DNA of 19,285 bases from an uncultured Bacteroidales bacterium. GTDB lineage: Bacteria > Bacteroidota > Bacteroidia > Bacteroidales > Marinilabiliaceae. Where the stretch lies: positions 1 through 19,285 of the forward strand of contig CALAUL010000061.1 in NCBI GenBank assembly GCA_937892255.1. The letters are read 5' to 3'. Of this stretch, positions 1 through 6,987 are shown piece by piece; positions within the stretch are counted from its first letter, which is position 1, and each line of letters begins with the position of its first letter. The notes beneath the pieces are model-generated. The model was not told the origin of the DNA and made no database searches. It saw only the letters and a program-made list of their open reading frames with translations. The translations under genes and the position numbers were made by a program.

Positions 1-716
1 GGCACTGAAGAAGAACCGTGAAGTACGATAGGGAAACCTGGCAACTGCTCCATTACTCCATCAAGAACGTTGAATGCCAATGGTGGAGGAACAAGACGAC
101 CGTTAACCATAGTACACTGCTCAGGCTTGAACTTAAATGCACCGTGTGAAGTACCGATAGAGATAGCAAGAGAATCACAACCTGTACGTGTTGCGAAGTC
201 CACAACCTCCTCTGGGTTTGTATATGTGTGGTGGTCTGAAGAAACCTCGTCCTCAACACCTGCCAATACACCAAGTTCTCCCTCAACTGTTACGTCGAAC
301 TGATGTGCGTAGTCGCAAACCTGCTTAGTAAGAGCAACGTTCTCCTCGTATGGAAGATGTGAACCGTCGATCATCACTGAAGAGAAACCCATGTCGATAC
401 AGCTCTTGCAAATATCGAAGCTGTCACCATGGTCGAGGTGAAGTACAATCTGTGGATTCTCACAACCGAGCTCCTTTGCATACTCTACAGCACCCTGAGC
501 CATATAGCGGAGGATAGTAGCGTTGGCGTAATTACGTGCGCCCTTTGAAACCTGCATGATAACAGGTGACTTTGTCTCTACTGCAGCCATTACGATAGCC
601 TGCATCTGCTCCATTGTGTTGAAGTTAAAAGCCGGGATAGCGTAGCCACCCTTGATAGCCTTAGCGAACATCTCTTTGGTATTCACCAAGCCAAGATCCT
701 TGTAACTAATTGCCAT
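1..716 (-). CDS. fba: Class II fructose-bisphosphate aldolase, N-terminal part
   Basis: Reading the minus strand from the ATG at 716-714 gives 238 complete codons, open to the window edge, so the C-terminal part is missing. The protein starts MAISYKDLGLVNTKEMF. Class II hallmarks are visible: LHLDHGDSF with the likely catalytic Asp95 and zinc ligand His96, EGELG (Glu146), a GTSHGAF segment with His191, and VLHGSSS with His233 near the cut. The family carries out zinc-dependent reversible cleavage of fructose-1,6-bisphosphate to dihydroxyacetone phosphate and glyceraldehyde-3-phosphate in the cytoplasm, for glycolysis and gluconeogenesis. It has its own promoter (749-778) and is divergent from the sigma-factor gene. 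A tagatose-bisphosphate aldolase is possible by homology, but no tagatose genes are nearby. Family assignment is very secure. Confidence 0.95.
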   Translation of the reverse strand, partial: MAISYKDLGLVNTKEMFAKAIKGGYAIPAFNFNTMEQMQAIVMAAVETKSPVIMQVSKGARNYANATILRYMAQGAVEYAKELGCENPQIVLHLDHGDSFDICKSCIDMGFSSVMIDGSHLPYEENVALTKQVCDYAHQFDVTVEGELGVLAGVEDEVSSDHHTYTNPEEVVDFATRTGCDSLAISIGTSHGAFKFKPEQCTMVNGRLVPPPLAFNVLDGVMEQLPGFPIVLHGSSSV

Positions 717-748
717 TTTGTTTCTGTTTTGAAAATTATAATATGGCG

Positions 749-778
749 CAAAAATAACGATAATCTCGAAATTGACAA
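749..778 (-). promoter_or_regulatory. Bacteroidota-type promoter of fba
   Basis: On the minus strand, TATTTTTG (756-749) matches the -7 consensus TAnnTTTG. It is preceded by TTG (778-776) at a 19-base spacing, the usual arrangement for the Bacteroidota primary sigma factor. Transcription would start near 743, giving a leader of roughly 25-30 bases before the ATG at 716. No Shine-Dalgarno sequence is visible, as usual for this phylum. Confidence 0.7.
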
Positions 779-809
779 TCAGTTTTAAAGAATAAATTCC
801 ATCTCAACC

Positions 810-839
810 TTGTTTTACATGTGAATTTCTTTATTTTTG
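810..839 (+). promoter_or_regulatory. Bacteroidota-type promoter of the sigma-factor gene
   Basis: TTG at 810-812, a 19-base spacer and TATTTTTG at 832-839 form a full match to the -33/-7 promoter. The expected transcription start is only a few bases past 839, next to the GTG at 845. This decides the start of the following gene: a GTG at 821 would lie upstream of the transcript. The -33 box is about 30 bp from that of the divergent fba promoter. Confidence 0.7.
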
Positions 840-844
840 CACTT

Positions 845-1417
845 GTGGACACGACAACAGACATAGAACTCTTTGAGAGGCTTTCAAAGAACAATGACGA
901 AAAAGCGTTCAGAACCCTTTTCGACAGATATTTTACGCAATTATCCGTTTACGCCAATAGAATTGTTGAGGACGAAGACACCGCCGTAGATATCGTACAA
1001 TCTCTCTTTGTGCGCATCTACGAACAACGCCACGACCTTAAAATATCTTCCCCTCGCTCCTTCCTATATCAGAGCGTACACAACCATTGCCTCAACGAGC
1101 TCAAACATCGCAAAGTTCACACTAACTACACCAAATTCGCATCTCCGTCTTTCGAAACTTCTGCCAACAACGTCGATGACCTCATCAGACAAAGCGAACT
1201 CGAAGCTCGACTTGCTCATGCCATAAACCAACTGCCTCCTCAATGTCGACGCATCTTTGAAATGAGTCGCTTCGACTACATCTGCAATGCCGACATCGCC
1301 GAACAACTCGGAATCTCAAAACGAACCGTCGAAACACAGATAACAAAAGCTCTCCAAATCCTGCGCAAACTCCTCGGTGACCTCTTTGTCACTATCGCCT
1401 TGCTCTACTGCTTGTAA
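845..1417 (+). CDS. RNA polymerase ECF-type sigma factor (sigma-70 family)
   Basis: From GTG845 this is a 190-residue protein with the two-domain ECF layout. Region 2 lies roughly at residues 15-85 (FRTLFDRYFTQL, then DEDTAVDIVQSLFVRIYEQR). Region 4 lies roughly at 120-180 (INQLPPQCRRIFEMSR, then IAEQLGISKRTVETQITKAL, the -35 recognition helix-turn-helix). It resembles the short ECF sigmas expanded in Bacteroidota, which usually control polysaccharide-uptake or stress genes with a FecR-type anti-sigma factor. No FecR or SusC/D-like gene follows, so its target and partner cannot be read from context. The frame extends upstream to GTG821, but that codon precedes the promoter -7 box. No in-frame ATG exists before the conserved region, so GTG845 (VDTTTDIELF) is chosen. 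The mRNA is probably almost leaderless. The C-terminus ends in a hydrophobic stretch (LLGDLFVTIALLYCL). Confidence 0.87.
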   Translation: MDTTTDIELFERLSKNNDEKAFRTLFDRYFTQLSVYANRIVEDEDTAVDIVQSLFVRIYEQRHDLKISSPRSFLYQSVHNHCLNELKHRKVHTNYTKFASPSFETSANNVDDLIRQSELEARLAHAINQLPPQCRRIFEMSRFDYICNADIAEQLGISKRTVETQITKALQILRKLLGDLFVTIALLYCL

Positions 1418-1766
1418 CATATCTCTGCCGAAACAACGGCACAACGACAACAACAACTCGACGACACACGTTGCTATTCCGTTTGACATATTGTCATGTT
1501 TACACCTGCCGTATATTTATATGTTCGGCAAAAGTCTTTCTTCCCTGCTCCATTTCAATATCAACCTTATCTCACCTGTCATCATGTAATTCTCCGAAGC
1601 TCACATGTCATTGCCTCAACTTTCAGCATATACGACTTATCCACAAAAAACAAACGGATTATCACGCTCATTTCAAACAATTTAACGACTTCAAACCATC
1701 TAAACCATTTCACCTTACAGACCATTGTCAAACAACAACAACCTAATCAAAATAAACCAAGATCGC

Positions 1767-1810
1767 ACACCCCTTAAACCAAAATAATATCAAGGGTGTA
1801 AAATTGACAC
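1767..1810. promoter_or_regulatory. Candidate operator upstream of the cellobiose operon
   Basis: Two overlapping symmetric elements lie immediately upstream of the predicted -33 box. One is an inverted repeat, ACACCCCTT (1767-1775) with AAGGGTGT (1792-1799), which pair with one bulged C. The other is a 15-base imperfect palindrome, GTGTAAAATTGACAC (1796-1810). NUDIX-type regulators of the NrtR/AraR kind bind palindromes near their own promoters, so this is a plausible autoregulatory site. The assignment is inference from symmetry and position only. Confidence 0.3.
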
Positions 1811-1818
1811 TTATTTTC

Positions 1819-1849
1819 TTTGCAATTATAAAACTATATCTTATTTTTA
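1819..1849 (+). promoter_or_regulatory. Probable promoter of the cellobiose operon
   Basis: TTTG at 1819-1822, a 19-base spacer and TATTTTTA at 1842-1849 match the -33/-7 layout, with one mismatch in the final base of the -7 box (A for G). Transcription would start near 1855, giving a ~40-base leader before ATG1896. The non-consensus -7 fits a regulated promoter. Confidence 0.5.
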
Positions 1850-1895
1850 CAACCGAATACATTTATCACATTATCACGTTTAAATTCCATCTTCT

Positions 1896-2633
1896 ATGGA
1901 GAGAAAACTTAATGAGGAAATATCAACCGATTGTGTAATCTTCGGATTTGACTTCGAGCGACTCAACGTATTGTTGGTTGACAGAGAATTAGTTGTTAAC
2001 GGAAGGAAGTACTTCAAAGACCTCACGTTGACAGGCAATCACATATACGAAGACGAAAACCTTGACGACGCTGCACAACGCATCTTGTTTGACCTCATCG
2101 GACAAAACGACATTTACCTCGAGCAGTTCCACACTTTCGGAGACACACAGAGGACCTGTCGCCCAAATGACATCTTATGGATAGAACATAGCGGACGAAA
2201 CCCTATGAAACGCGTTATCTCCGTAGGTTACGTTGCCTTGCTCACAAAACGTAACGTCGTCTTGGAGTGGAAAGGTCGCAATGTGGCTTGGTATCCCGTC
2301 AGTGAGATAAAAGACTTGGCTTTCGACCACATGAATATCATTCAAGAAGCTCTTAAATATATACGTCATAAGTTGGAAGTAGAACCAAGCATCGGCTTTG
2401 AACTGCTGCCTGAAAAGTTTACACTTAGCCAACTGCAAACGATGTTCGAAGTTGTCTTTGATATACAGCTCGACAAACGCAACTTCCGACGTAAGGCCTT
2501 AAAAATGAAGTACATCATTCCCCTCAATGAGAAACAGACCGGCGTATCAAACAAGCCGGCACAACTCTATGCCTTCGATCGTGAAATATACAACAATTCG
2601 AAGACTCTTGAGGGCGTAGGATTCTTGTTTTAA
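1896..2633 (+). CDS. NUDIX-like winged-helix transcriptional regulator (NrtR/AraR type)
   Basis: This is a 245-residue protein. Residues ~10-150 form a NUDIX fold (TDCVIFGFDFERLNVLLVDR, then a NUDIX-box region at residues 47-69). Residues ~165-245 form the C-terminal winged helix typical of this family (FTLSQLQTMFEVVF, then DKRNFRRKALKM). The NUDIX box G-x5-E-x7-RE-U-x-EE-x-G-U is degenerate: D52 replaces the first Glu, Q61-R62 replaces RE, and F65-D66 replaces EE. Metal-dependent hydrolysis is therefore unlikely, and the fold probably serves as a ligand sensor. In Bacteroidota such proteins regulate sugar operons, for example AraR for arabinose. Here the next genes, 33 bases downstream, encode a sugar symporter and cellobiose phosphorylase, so the inducer is probably cellobiose or a product of it such as glucose-1-phosphate (inference). 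ATG1896 sits ~40 bases from the predicted transcription start. Confidence 0.85.
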   Translation: MERKLNEEISTDCVIFGFDFERLNVLLVDRELVVNGRKYFKDLTLTGNHIYEDENLDDAAQRILFDLIGQNDIYLEQFHTFGDTQRTCRPNDILWIEHSGRNPMKRVISVGYVALLTKRNVVLEWKGRNVAWYPVSEIKDLAFDHMNIIQEALKYIRHKLEVEPSIGFELLPEKFTLSQLQTMFEVVFDIQLDKRNFRRKALKMKYIIPLNEKQTGVSNKPAQLYAFDREIYNNSKTLEGVGFLF

Positions 2634-2666
2634 ACCTAACGACAACAATCAAAAAACAATCTAACA

Positions 2667-4295
2667 ATGAATAATGTTAAGCCTCTATCGTTTTTGGAAA
2701 AGGTAGCATACGCCTTTGGTGACGGCTCTGCCAACATTGCATGGCGCGGTGTCTCGACTTTCCTCCTTATCTTCTACACCGATGTCTTCGGCATGACACC
2801 AGCGGCTGCCGGACTTCTGCTTCTCGTTGCTCGTTTCTCCGACGGAGTAAGCGATGTCTTGATGGGCGTAGTAGGAGACCGCACGAAATCAAAATACGGA
2901 AAATTCAGACCATGGATTCTGTGGACGGCTCTTCCTCTGGGCATCATATTGTCGTTGCTCTTCACTTGCCCCGACTGGTCAATGCCTATGAAGATAGCTT
3001 ATGCATACGTGACTTACATTCTCTTCACACTCATCTATACAGCCAACAATATCCCTTACGGAGCTCTCATGGCTGTGATGACTCCCGACGATAAAGAACG
3101 AGGCACATTAGGCTCTTATCGTATGGTGGGAGCTTTTGCCGGTGGTATGATAGTTCAAGGTGCATTGCTTTTTCTCGTGTCATACTTTGGCAATATCAAC
3201 CCAACAGTCGATGTCGAGGCTCTTTCGAACGATAAATATCACGTGACAATATCGGCACCTCAAGACATAGACAATGTAAATATCAAGACCGAAGACGGCA
3301 TTGCAACATTTGTCTGGGACGGCGTTCAAGCAAAGCAAGACTCCTCTGCCACTCAGGGCAAGAGCTTTACATTGAAAGCCGAAGAGAAATATTCGTTCTT
3401 CGTTGAGGGCGAGAAAAATCTTACAGCAGAGAACTTCGTCATTGTCGACCAACGTGAAGGCTATGGCAAGGCTATTTATTCGCTCTCTGCCGTATTGGTT
3501 GTAATGTTACTCTTCACGTTCTACTTCACCAAGGAACGCGTTTCTCCGCCTAAAGCACAAAAGTCAAATCTGTGGGCAGACCTCAAAGACCTTGCACACA
3601 ACCGTCCATGGTTCATTCTCCTCGTTGTGGGCTTGGTATTCAACATCTACAACAACATCAAGCAAGGCATCACGGTGATATACTTCACTCACTATTTGCA
3701 TGACCAACTTCTTGCTGCCACGTATATGGTCGTTCTCATGGTTGCGTCTATTGCCGGTGCTATGGCAACAGCACCACTGAGCAAACTATGGGGCAAGAAG
3801 AACCTCTTTATTTACGCGTTGTTCTTCACCGGAGCGGTCAATGCCCTTTTGGCATTCTGCGGACCTACCGACATTGCCGCAATATTCACCATCGGCATCA
3901 TATCTGAGATAGGTGCAGCTTTCCTCCCTACGCTCTTCTTTGCGATGTTGGGCGACGCCGCCGACTACTCGGAATACATCAACGGACGACGTGCTACAGG
4001 CTTAATCTACTCTGCCGGTTCTTTCGCAACAAAATTTGGTGGCGGTATAGCAGGTGCTATAATAGGTGCTGTGTTGGCTTACTTCGGATACAACGGGCAA
4101 GATGCTGCCGCTATTCAAGGTGCTTCGGAAGGCATCGTAATGCTCATGAGCTGGATACCGGCTATAATAGTTGGCATCGGTGCTTTACTGATGATGCTCT
4201 ACCCTCTCAACAACAAACGACAGGCAGAGGTGACAAGCGAACTTATTTCTCGACGCGCCAAAGAGACTCCCGCTGTCGAAAACTCTCAACTATAA
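2667..4295 (+). CDS. GPH-family (MFS) sugar:cation symporter, probable cellobiose importer
   Basis: This 542-residue inner-membrane protein starts with the GPH-like segment LSFLEKVAYAFGDGSANI. It continues through about 12 hydrophobic helices, including LLLLVARFSDGVSDVLMG, which leads into VGDRTKSKYGKFRPWILW, the conserved cytoplasmic loop between helices 2 and 3. The family imports glycosides, pentosides or hexuronides with Na+ or H+. Cellobiose is inferred as substrate from the adjacent phosphorylase. Typical members have about 450-480 residues. This one is longer because of a hydrophilic insertion at residues ~176-265, between helices 5 and 6, predicted on the periplasmic side. The insertion is acidic and beta-rich in character (for example KSFTLKAEEKYSFFVEGE). 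The C-terminal half keeps GDAADYSEYINGRRATGLIY. Both gaps to its neighbours are 33 bases, consistent with one transcript. Confidence 0.88.
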   Translation: MNNVKPLSFLEKVAYAFGDGSANIAWRGVSTFLLIFYTDVFGMTPAAAGLLLLVARFSDGVSDVLMGVVGDRTKSKYGKFRPWILWTALPLGIILSLLFTCPDWSMPMKIAYAYVTYILFTLIYTANNIPYGALMAVMTPDDKERGTLGSYRMVGAFAGGMIVQGALLFLVSYFGNINPTVDVEALSNDKYHVTISAPQDIDNVNIKTEDGIATFVWDGVQAKQDSSATQGKSFTLKAEEKYSFFVEGEKNLTAENFVIVDQREGYGKAIYSLSAVLVVMLLFTFYFTKERVSPPKAQKSNLWADLKDLAHNRPWFILLVVGLVFNIYNNIKQGITVIYFTHYLHDQLLAATYMVVLMVASIAGAMATAPLSKLWGKKNLFIYALFFTGAVNALLAFCGPTDIAAIFTIGIISEIGAAFLPTLFFAMLGDAADYSEYINGRRATGLIYSAGSFATKFGGGIAGAIIGAVLAYFGYNGQDAAAIQGASEGIVMLMSWIPAIIVGIGALLMMLYPLNNKRQAEVTSELISRRAKETPAVENSQL

Positions 4296-4328
4296 CTTGG
4301 CAATACAACGAACTTAACAAACTATATT

Positions 4329-6767
4329 ATGCAAAAATACGGGTACTTCGATGACGCCAACAGAGAATACGTCATCACCAATCCTGCCACTCCTTGGCCG
4401 TGGATTAACTACCTTGGAAATGAGGATTTCTTCTCTCTAATATCTAACACTGCCGGAGGTTATTCTTTCTACAAAGACGCCAAATTCCGTCGCATAACTC
4501 GCTACCGTTACAACAACGTCCCCATGGACAACGGCGGTCGCTACTTCTACATCAACGACGGCGGAACGGTATGGTCTCCGGGTTGGAAACCTTGTAAAAC
4601 TCCTCTCGACAAGTACGAATGTCGTCATGGTATGAGCTACACTCGTATCTGTGGAGCTAAGAACGGCATAGAAGCGAATGTACTCTTCTTCGTACCTCTT
4701 AAGACATGGGCAGAAATACAGAAAGTAACACTTACCAACACTACCAGCGAAACAAAACGTTTGAAGCTCTTCTCTTTTGCTGAATGGTGTTTGTGGAACG
4801 CTTCTACTGACATGGAAAACTTCCAACGCAACTTCTCAACAGGTGAAGTTGAAATTGTTGGCTCAACGATATACCATAAAACAGAATACAAAGAGCGCCG
4901 TAATCACTACGCATTCTACCATGTCAACACCCCTATACAGGGCTATGATACAGACCGCGAAACGTTCATAGGTCTTTACAATGAGTTTAGAGACCCTCAA
5001 TGTGTCATGGAAGGTGCACCACGCAACTCTGAAGCACACGGTTGGAGTCCTATCGCCTCTCACTACATCGAAGTCGAACTCAAAGCAGGCGAATCAAAAG
5101 ACTTCATCTTTATGCTCGGTTACGTTGAAAACGCACAAGAAGAGAAGTTTGAAAAAGGCTCATTCACTATCATCAACAAGACAAAGGCCCTTGAGATGAT
5201 GGCTAAGTTTGATACTACTGCAAAAGTTGACGCTGCATTTGACGAACTTAAGAAGTATTGGGATAGTCTTCTTGACATCTATGTCGTAAAGACACACGAG
5301 GAAAAACTCGACCGCATGGTAAATATCTGGAATGCTTACCAATGTATGATCACATTCAATATGAGCCGTTCGGCTTCATTCTTTGAAAGTGGTATAGGAC
5401 GTGGTATGGGCTTCCGCGACTCTAACCAAGACCTCGTAGGTTTTGTACATCAGATACCTGAAAGAGCAAGAGAACGCATCATCGACATCGCTTCTACTCA
5501 GTTCCCTGATGGAGGTTGTTACCACCAATATCAACCTCTCACAAAACGAGGTAACAACGACATTGGCGGAGGATTTAACGATGACCCAATGTGGCTCATC
5601 TTCGGCACAACGGCTTACATCAAGGAAACTGGCGACTTCTCTATCCTTGACGAACCTGTACCTTTCGACAACGTGAAAGGTTCTGAAGTATCGCTCTTCG
5701 AACACCTTAGAGTGTCGTTCAACCATGTGATAGAGAACCTCGGCCCGCATATGTTGCCTCTCATAGGACGTGCTGACTGGAACGACTGTTTGAACCTCAA
5801 CTGCTTCTCATGGGACCCTAACGAAAGTTTCCAAACGACAGAAAACAAGACAGAAGGTTCTAAAGCTGAATCTCTAATGATAGCAGGTCTCTTCGTAGTC
5901 TACGGACGTGACTATGTAGAACTTTGCCAGCAAATAGGCAAAATAGACGAAGCTACACGTGCTGAAAAATTTGTCAACGACATGGTTGACGCTGTTAAGA
6001 AACATGGCTGGGACGGTGAATGGTATCTCCGAGCATACGACTTCTACGGCAATAAAGTCGGTTCAAAAGAAAACGAAGAGGGACAAATCTTCATCGAGAG
6101 TCAGGGCTGGTGTACTATGGCCGGCATTGGCTTAGAAGACGGCATGGTAGAGAAAGCTCTTAACTCTGTAAAGGAACGTTTGGACTGCGAACATGGTATT
6201 GTCCTCAACAATCCGGCATTTACAAAGTATGTTGTTGAATACGGCGAAATATCGTCATACCCTGCCGGTTACAAAGAGAACGCCGGTATCTTCGCACACA
6301 ACAACCCTTGGGTCATCATCGGCGAGACGGTTCTCGGCCGTGGCGACTATGCTTGGGACTACTTCAAGAAGATTTGCCCTTCATATACCGAAGACAAGTC
6401 GGAGCTTCACAAGGTGGAACCTTACGTATATTGCCAGATGATAGCAGGTAAAGACGCCTACAAACCAGGAGAAGCTAAGAATTCATGGCTAACAGGTACT
6501 GCAGCATGGAACTACTACACTATCACTCAGTTTATTCTCGGAATTAAGCCTGCTTATAAAGGCTTAGAGATAAACCCATGTATCCCTGCTGACTGGAAGA
6601 GCTTCACGGTAAATCGTAAGTTCCGAGGTGCAGAGTACATCATCACGGTAAAGAACGAAAGTGGTGTCATGAAGGGCGTCAAGCAGATAACTCTCGACGG
6701 CAAGACCATAGAGGGCAACGTGATTCCTCACTCTGCAGGAAAACACATTGTAGAAGTCATAATGTAA
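4329..6767 (+). CDS. cbp: Cellobiose phosphorylase (GH94)
   Basis: This 812-residue cytoplasmic enzyme has no signal peptide. It closely follows known cellobiose phosphorylases from the start (KYGYFDDANREYVITNP, then PWPWINYLGNEDFFSLI). It carries SASFFESGIGRGMGFRDSNQ for the sugar site and GRADWNDCLNLNCF, in which Asp486 corresponds to the catalytic acid (Asp490 of the Cellvibrio gilvus enzyme). Other conserved blocks are YPAGYKENAGIFAHNNPW and KNSWLTGTAAWN. The reaction is cellobiose + phosphate to alpha-glucose-1-phosphate + glucose, which saves ATP compared with hydrolysis. The length agrees with the family (~810-825). It is last in the regulator-symporter-phosphorylase operon and is followed by a strong terminator. 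Cellodextrin or laminaribiose phosphorylases are related alternatives, but the N-terminal and active-site blocks fit the cellobiose type best. No cellulase or SusC/D gene is in view, so cellobiose must be produced elsewhere. Confidence 0.95.
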   Translation: MQKYGYFDDANREYVITNPATPWPWINYLGNEDFFSLISNTAGGYSFYKDAKFRRITRYRYNNVPMDNGGRYFYINDGGTVWSPGWKPCKTPLDKYECRHGMSYTRICGAKNGIEANVLFFVPLKTWAEIQKVTLTNTTSETKRLKLFSFAEWCLWNASTDMENFQRNFSTGEVEIVGSTIYHKTEYKERRNHYAFYHVNTPIQGYDTDRETFIGLYNEFRDPQCVMEGAPRNSEAHGWSPIASHYIEVELKAGESKDFIFMLGYVENAQEEKFEKGSFTIINKTKALEMMAKFDTTAKVDAAFDELKKYWDSLLDIYVVKTHEEKLDRMVNIWNAYQCMITFNMSRSASFFESGIGRGMGFRDSNQDLVGFVHQIPERARERIIDIASTQFPDGGCYHQYQPLTKRGNNDIGGGFNDDPMWLIFGTTAYIKETGDFSILDEPVPFDNVKGSEVSLFEHLRVSFNHVIENLGPHMLPLIGRADWNDCLNLNCFSWDPNESFQTTENKTEGSKAESLMIAGLFVVYGRDYVELCQQIGKIDEATRAEKFVNDMVDAVKKHGWDGEWYLRAYDFYGNKVGSKENEEGQIFIESQGWCTMAGIGLEDGMVEKALNSVKERLDCEHGIVLNNPAFTKYVVEYGEISSYPAGYKENAGIFAHNNPWVIIGETVLGRGDYAWDYFKKICPSYTEDKSELHKVEPYVYCQMIAGKDAYKPGEAKNSWLTGTAAWNYYTITQFILGIKPAYKGLEINPCIPADWKSFTVNRKFRGAEYIITVKNESGVMKGVKQITLDGKTIEGNVIPHSAGKHIVEVIM

Positions 6768-6809
6768 TTACATTTCATACTACATATACGATTGATTAAT
6801 TGAACGATG

Positions 6810-6842
6810 AGCGACTGCGTTGTGACAACGTAGTCGCTTTTT
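6810..6842 (+). terminator. Intrinsic terminator of the cellobiose operon
   Basis: A 13-bp stem (AGCGACTGCGTTG with CAACGTAGTCGCT, one G-T wobble) closes a TGA loop and runs into TTTTT at 6838-6842. It lies 43 bases after the phosphorylase stop codon. Confidence 0.92.
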
Positions 6843-6921
6843 GATTTAAATAGCTATTTAATGACGCTCTCAATGATGACTTCCCGGCTCTCTCCTCAAC
6901 ACAGCGACCTCCTTTGCACAT

Positions 6922-6957
6922 AAAAAATCCCTATCCAAGTTATCACTCGAAGAGGGA
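6922..6957 (-). terminator. Intrinsic terminator of purL
   Basis: On the minus strand, TCCCT (6957-6953) pairs with AGGGA (6932-6928). An inner CGAGT/ACTTG stem is closed by a GATA loop, and six T residues follow (6927-6922). It lies about 30 bases beyond the purL stop. With the opposite-strand terminator at 6810-6842 it insulates the two convergent units. Confidence 0.85.
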
Positions 6958-6987
6958 CGACAAACATGTTATATCTCCGTCTTGCTT

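Larger units (their letters stand above)
1418..1895 (+). other. Gene-free stretch between sigma factor and cellobiose operon
   Basis: No convincing gene is present in 478 bases. Short frames such as 1471-1746 translate to His/Cys/Thr-rich strings without recognisable domains. The + strand is C-rich and G-poor. Small inverted repeats are present: TGCCG/CGGCA at 1426-1441 just after the sigma stop, with no T-tract, and a perfect TGACA-TAT-TGTCA at 1484-1496. The last ~130 bases carry the candidate operator and promoter for the next operon. Confidence 0.6.

Noticed and set aside
821..844. GTG at 821 as start of the sigma factor
   Set aside because: It precedes the -7 box of a well-matched promoter, and the extra residues (VNFFIFAL) are the translated promoter.
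1426..1441. TGCCG/CGGCA hairpin as terminator of the sigma gene
   Set aside because: The stem is only 5 bp and no T-tract follows.
1484..1496. Perfect palindrome TGACA-TAT-TGTCA as operator of the cellobiose operon
   Set aside because: It is about 320 bases upstream of the predicted promoter and occurs once, so it was not annotated as a regulatory site.
1471..1777. Overlapping + frames of 91 and 93 codons after the sigma gene
   Set aside because: Their composition is that of translated non-coding DNA (His/Cys/Thr/Gln runs). There is no promoter and no recognisable domain.
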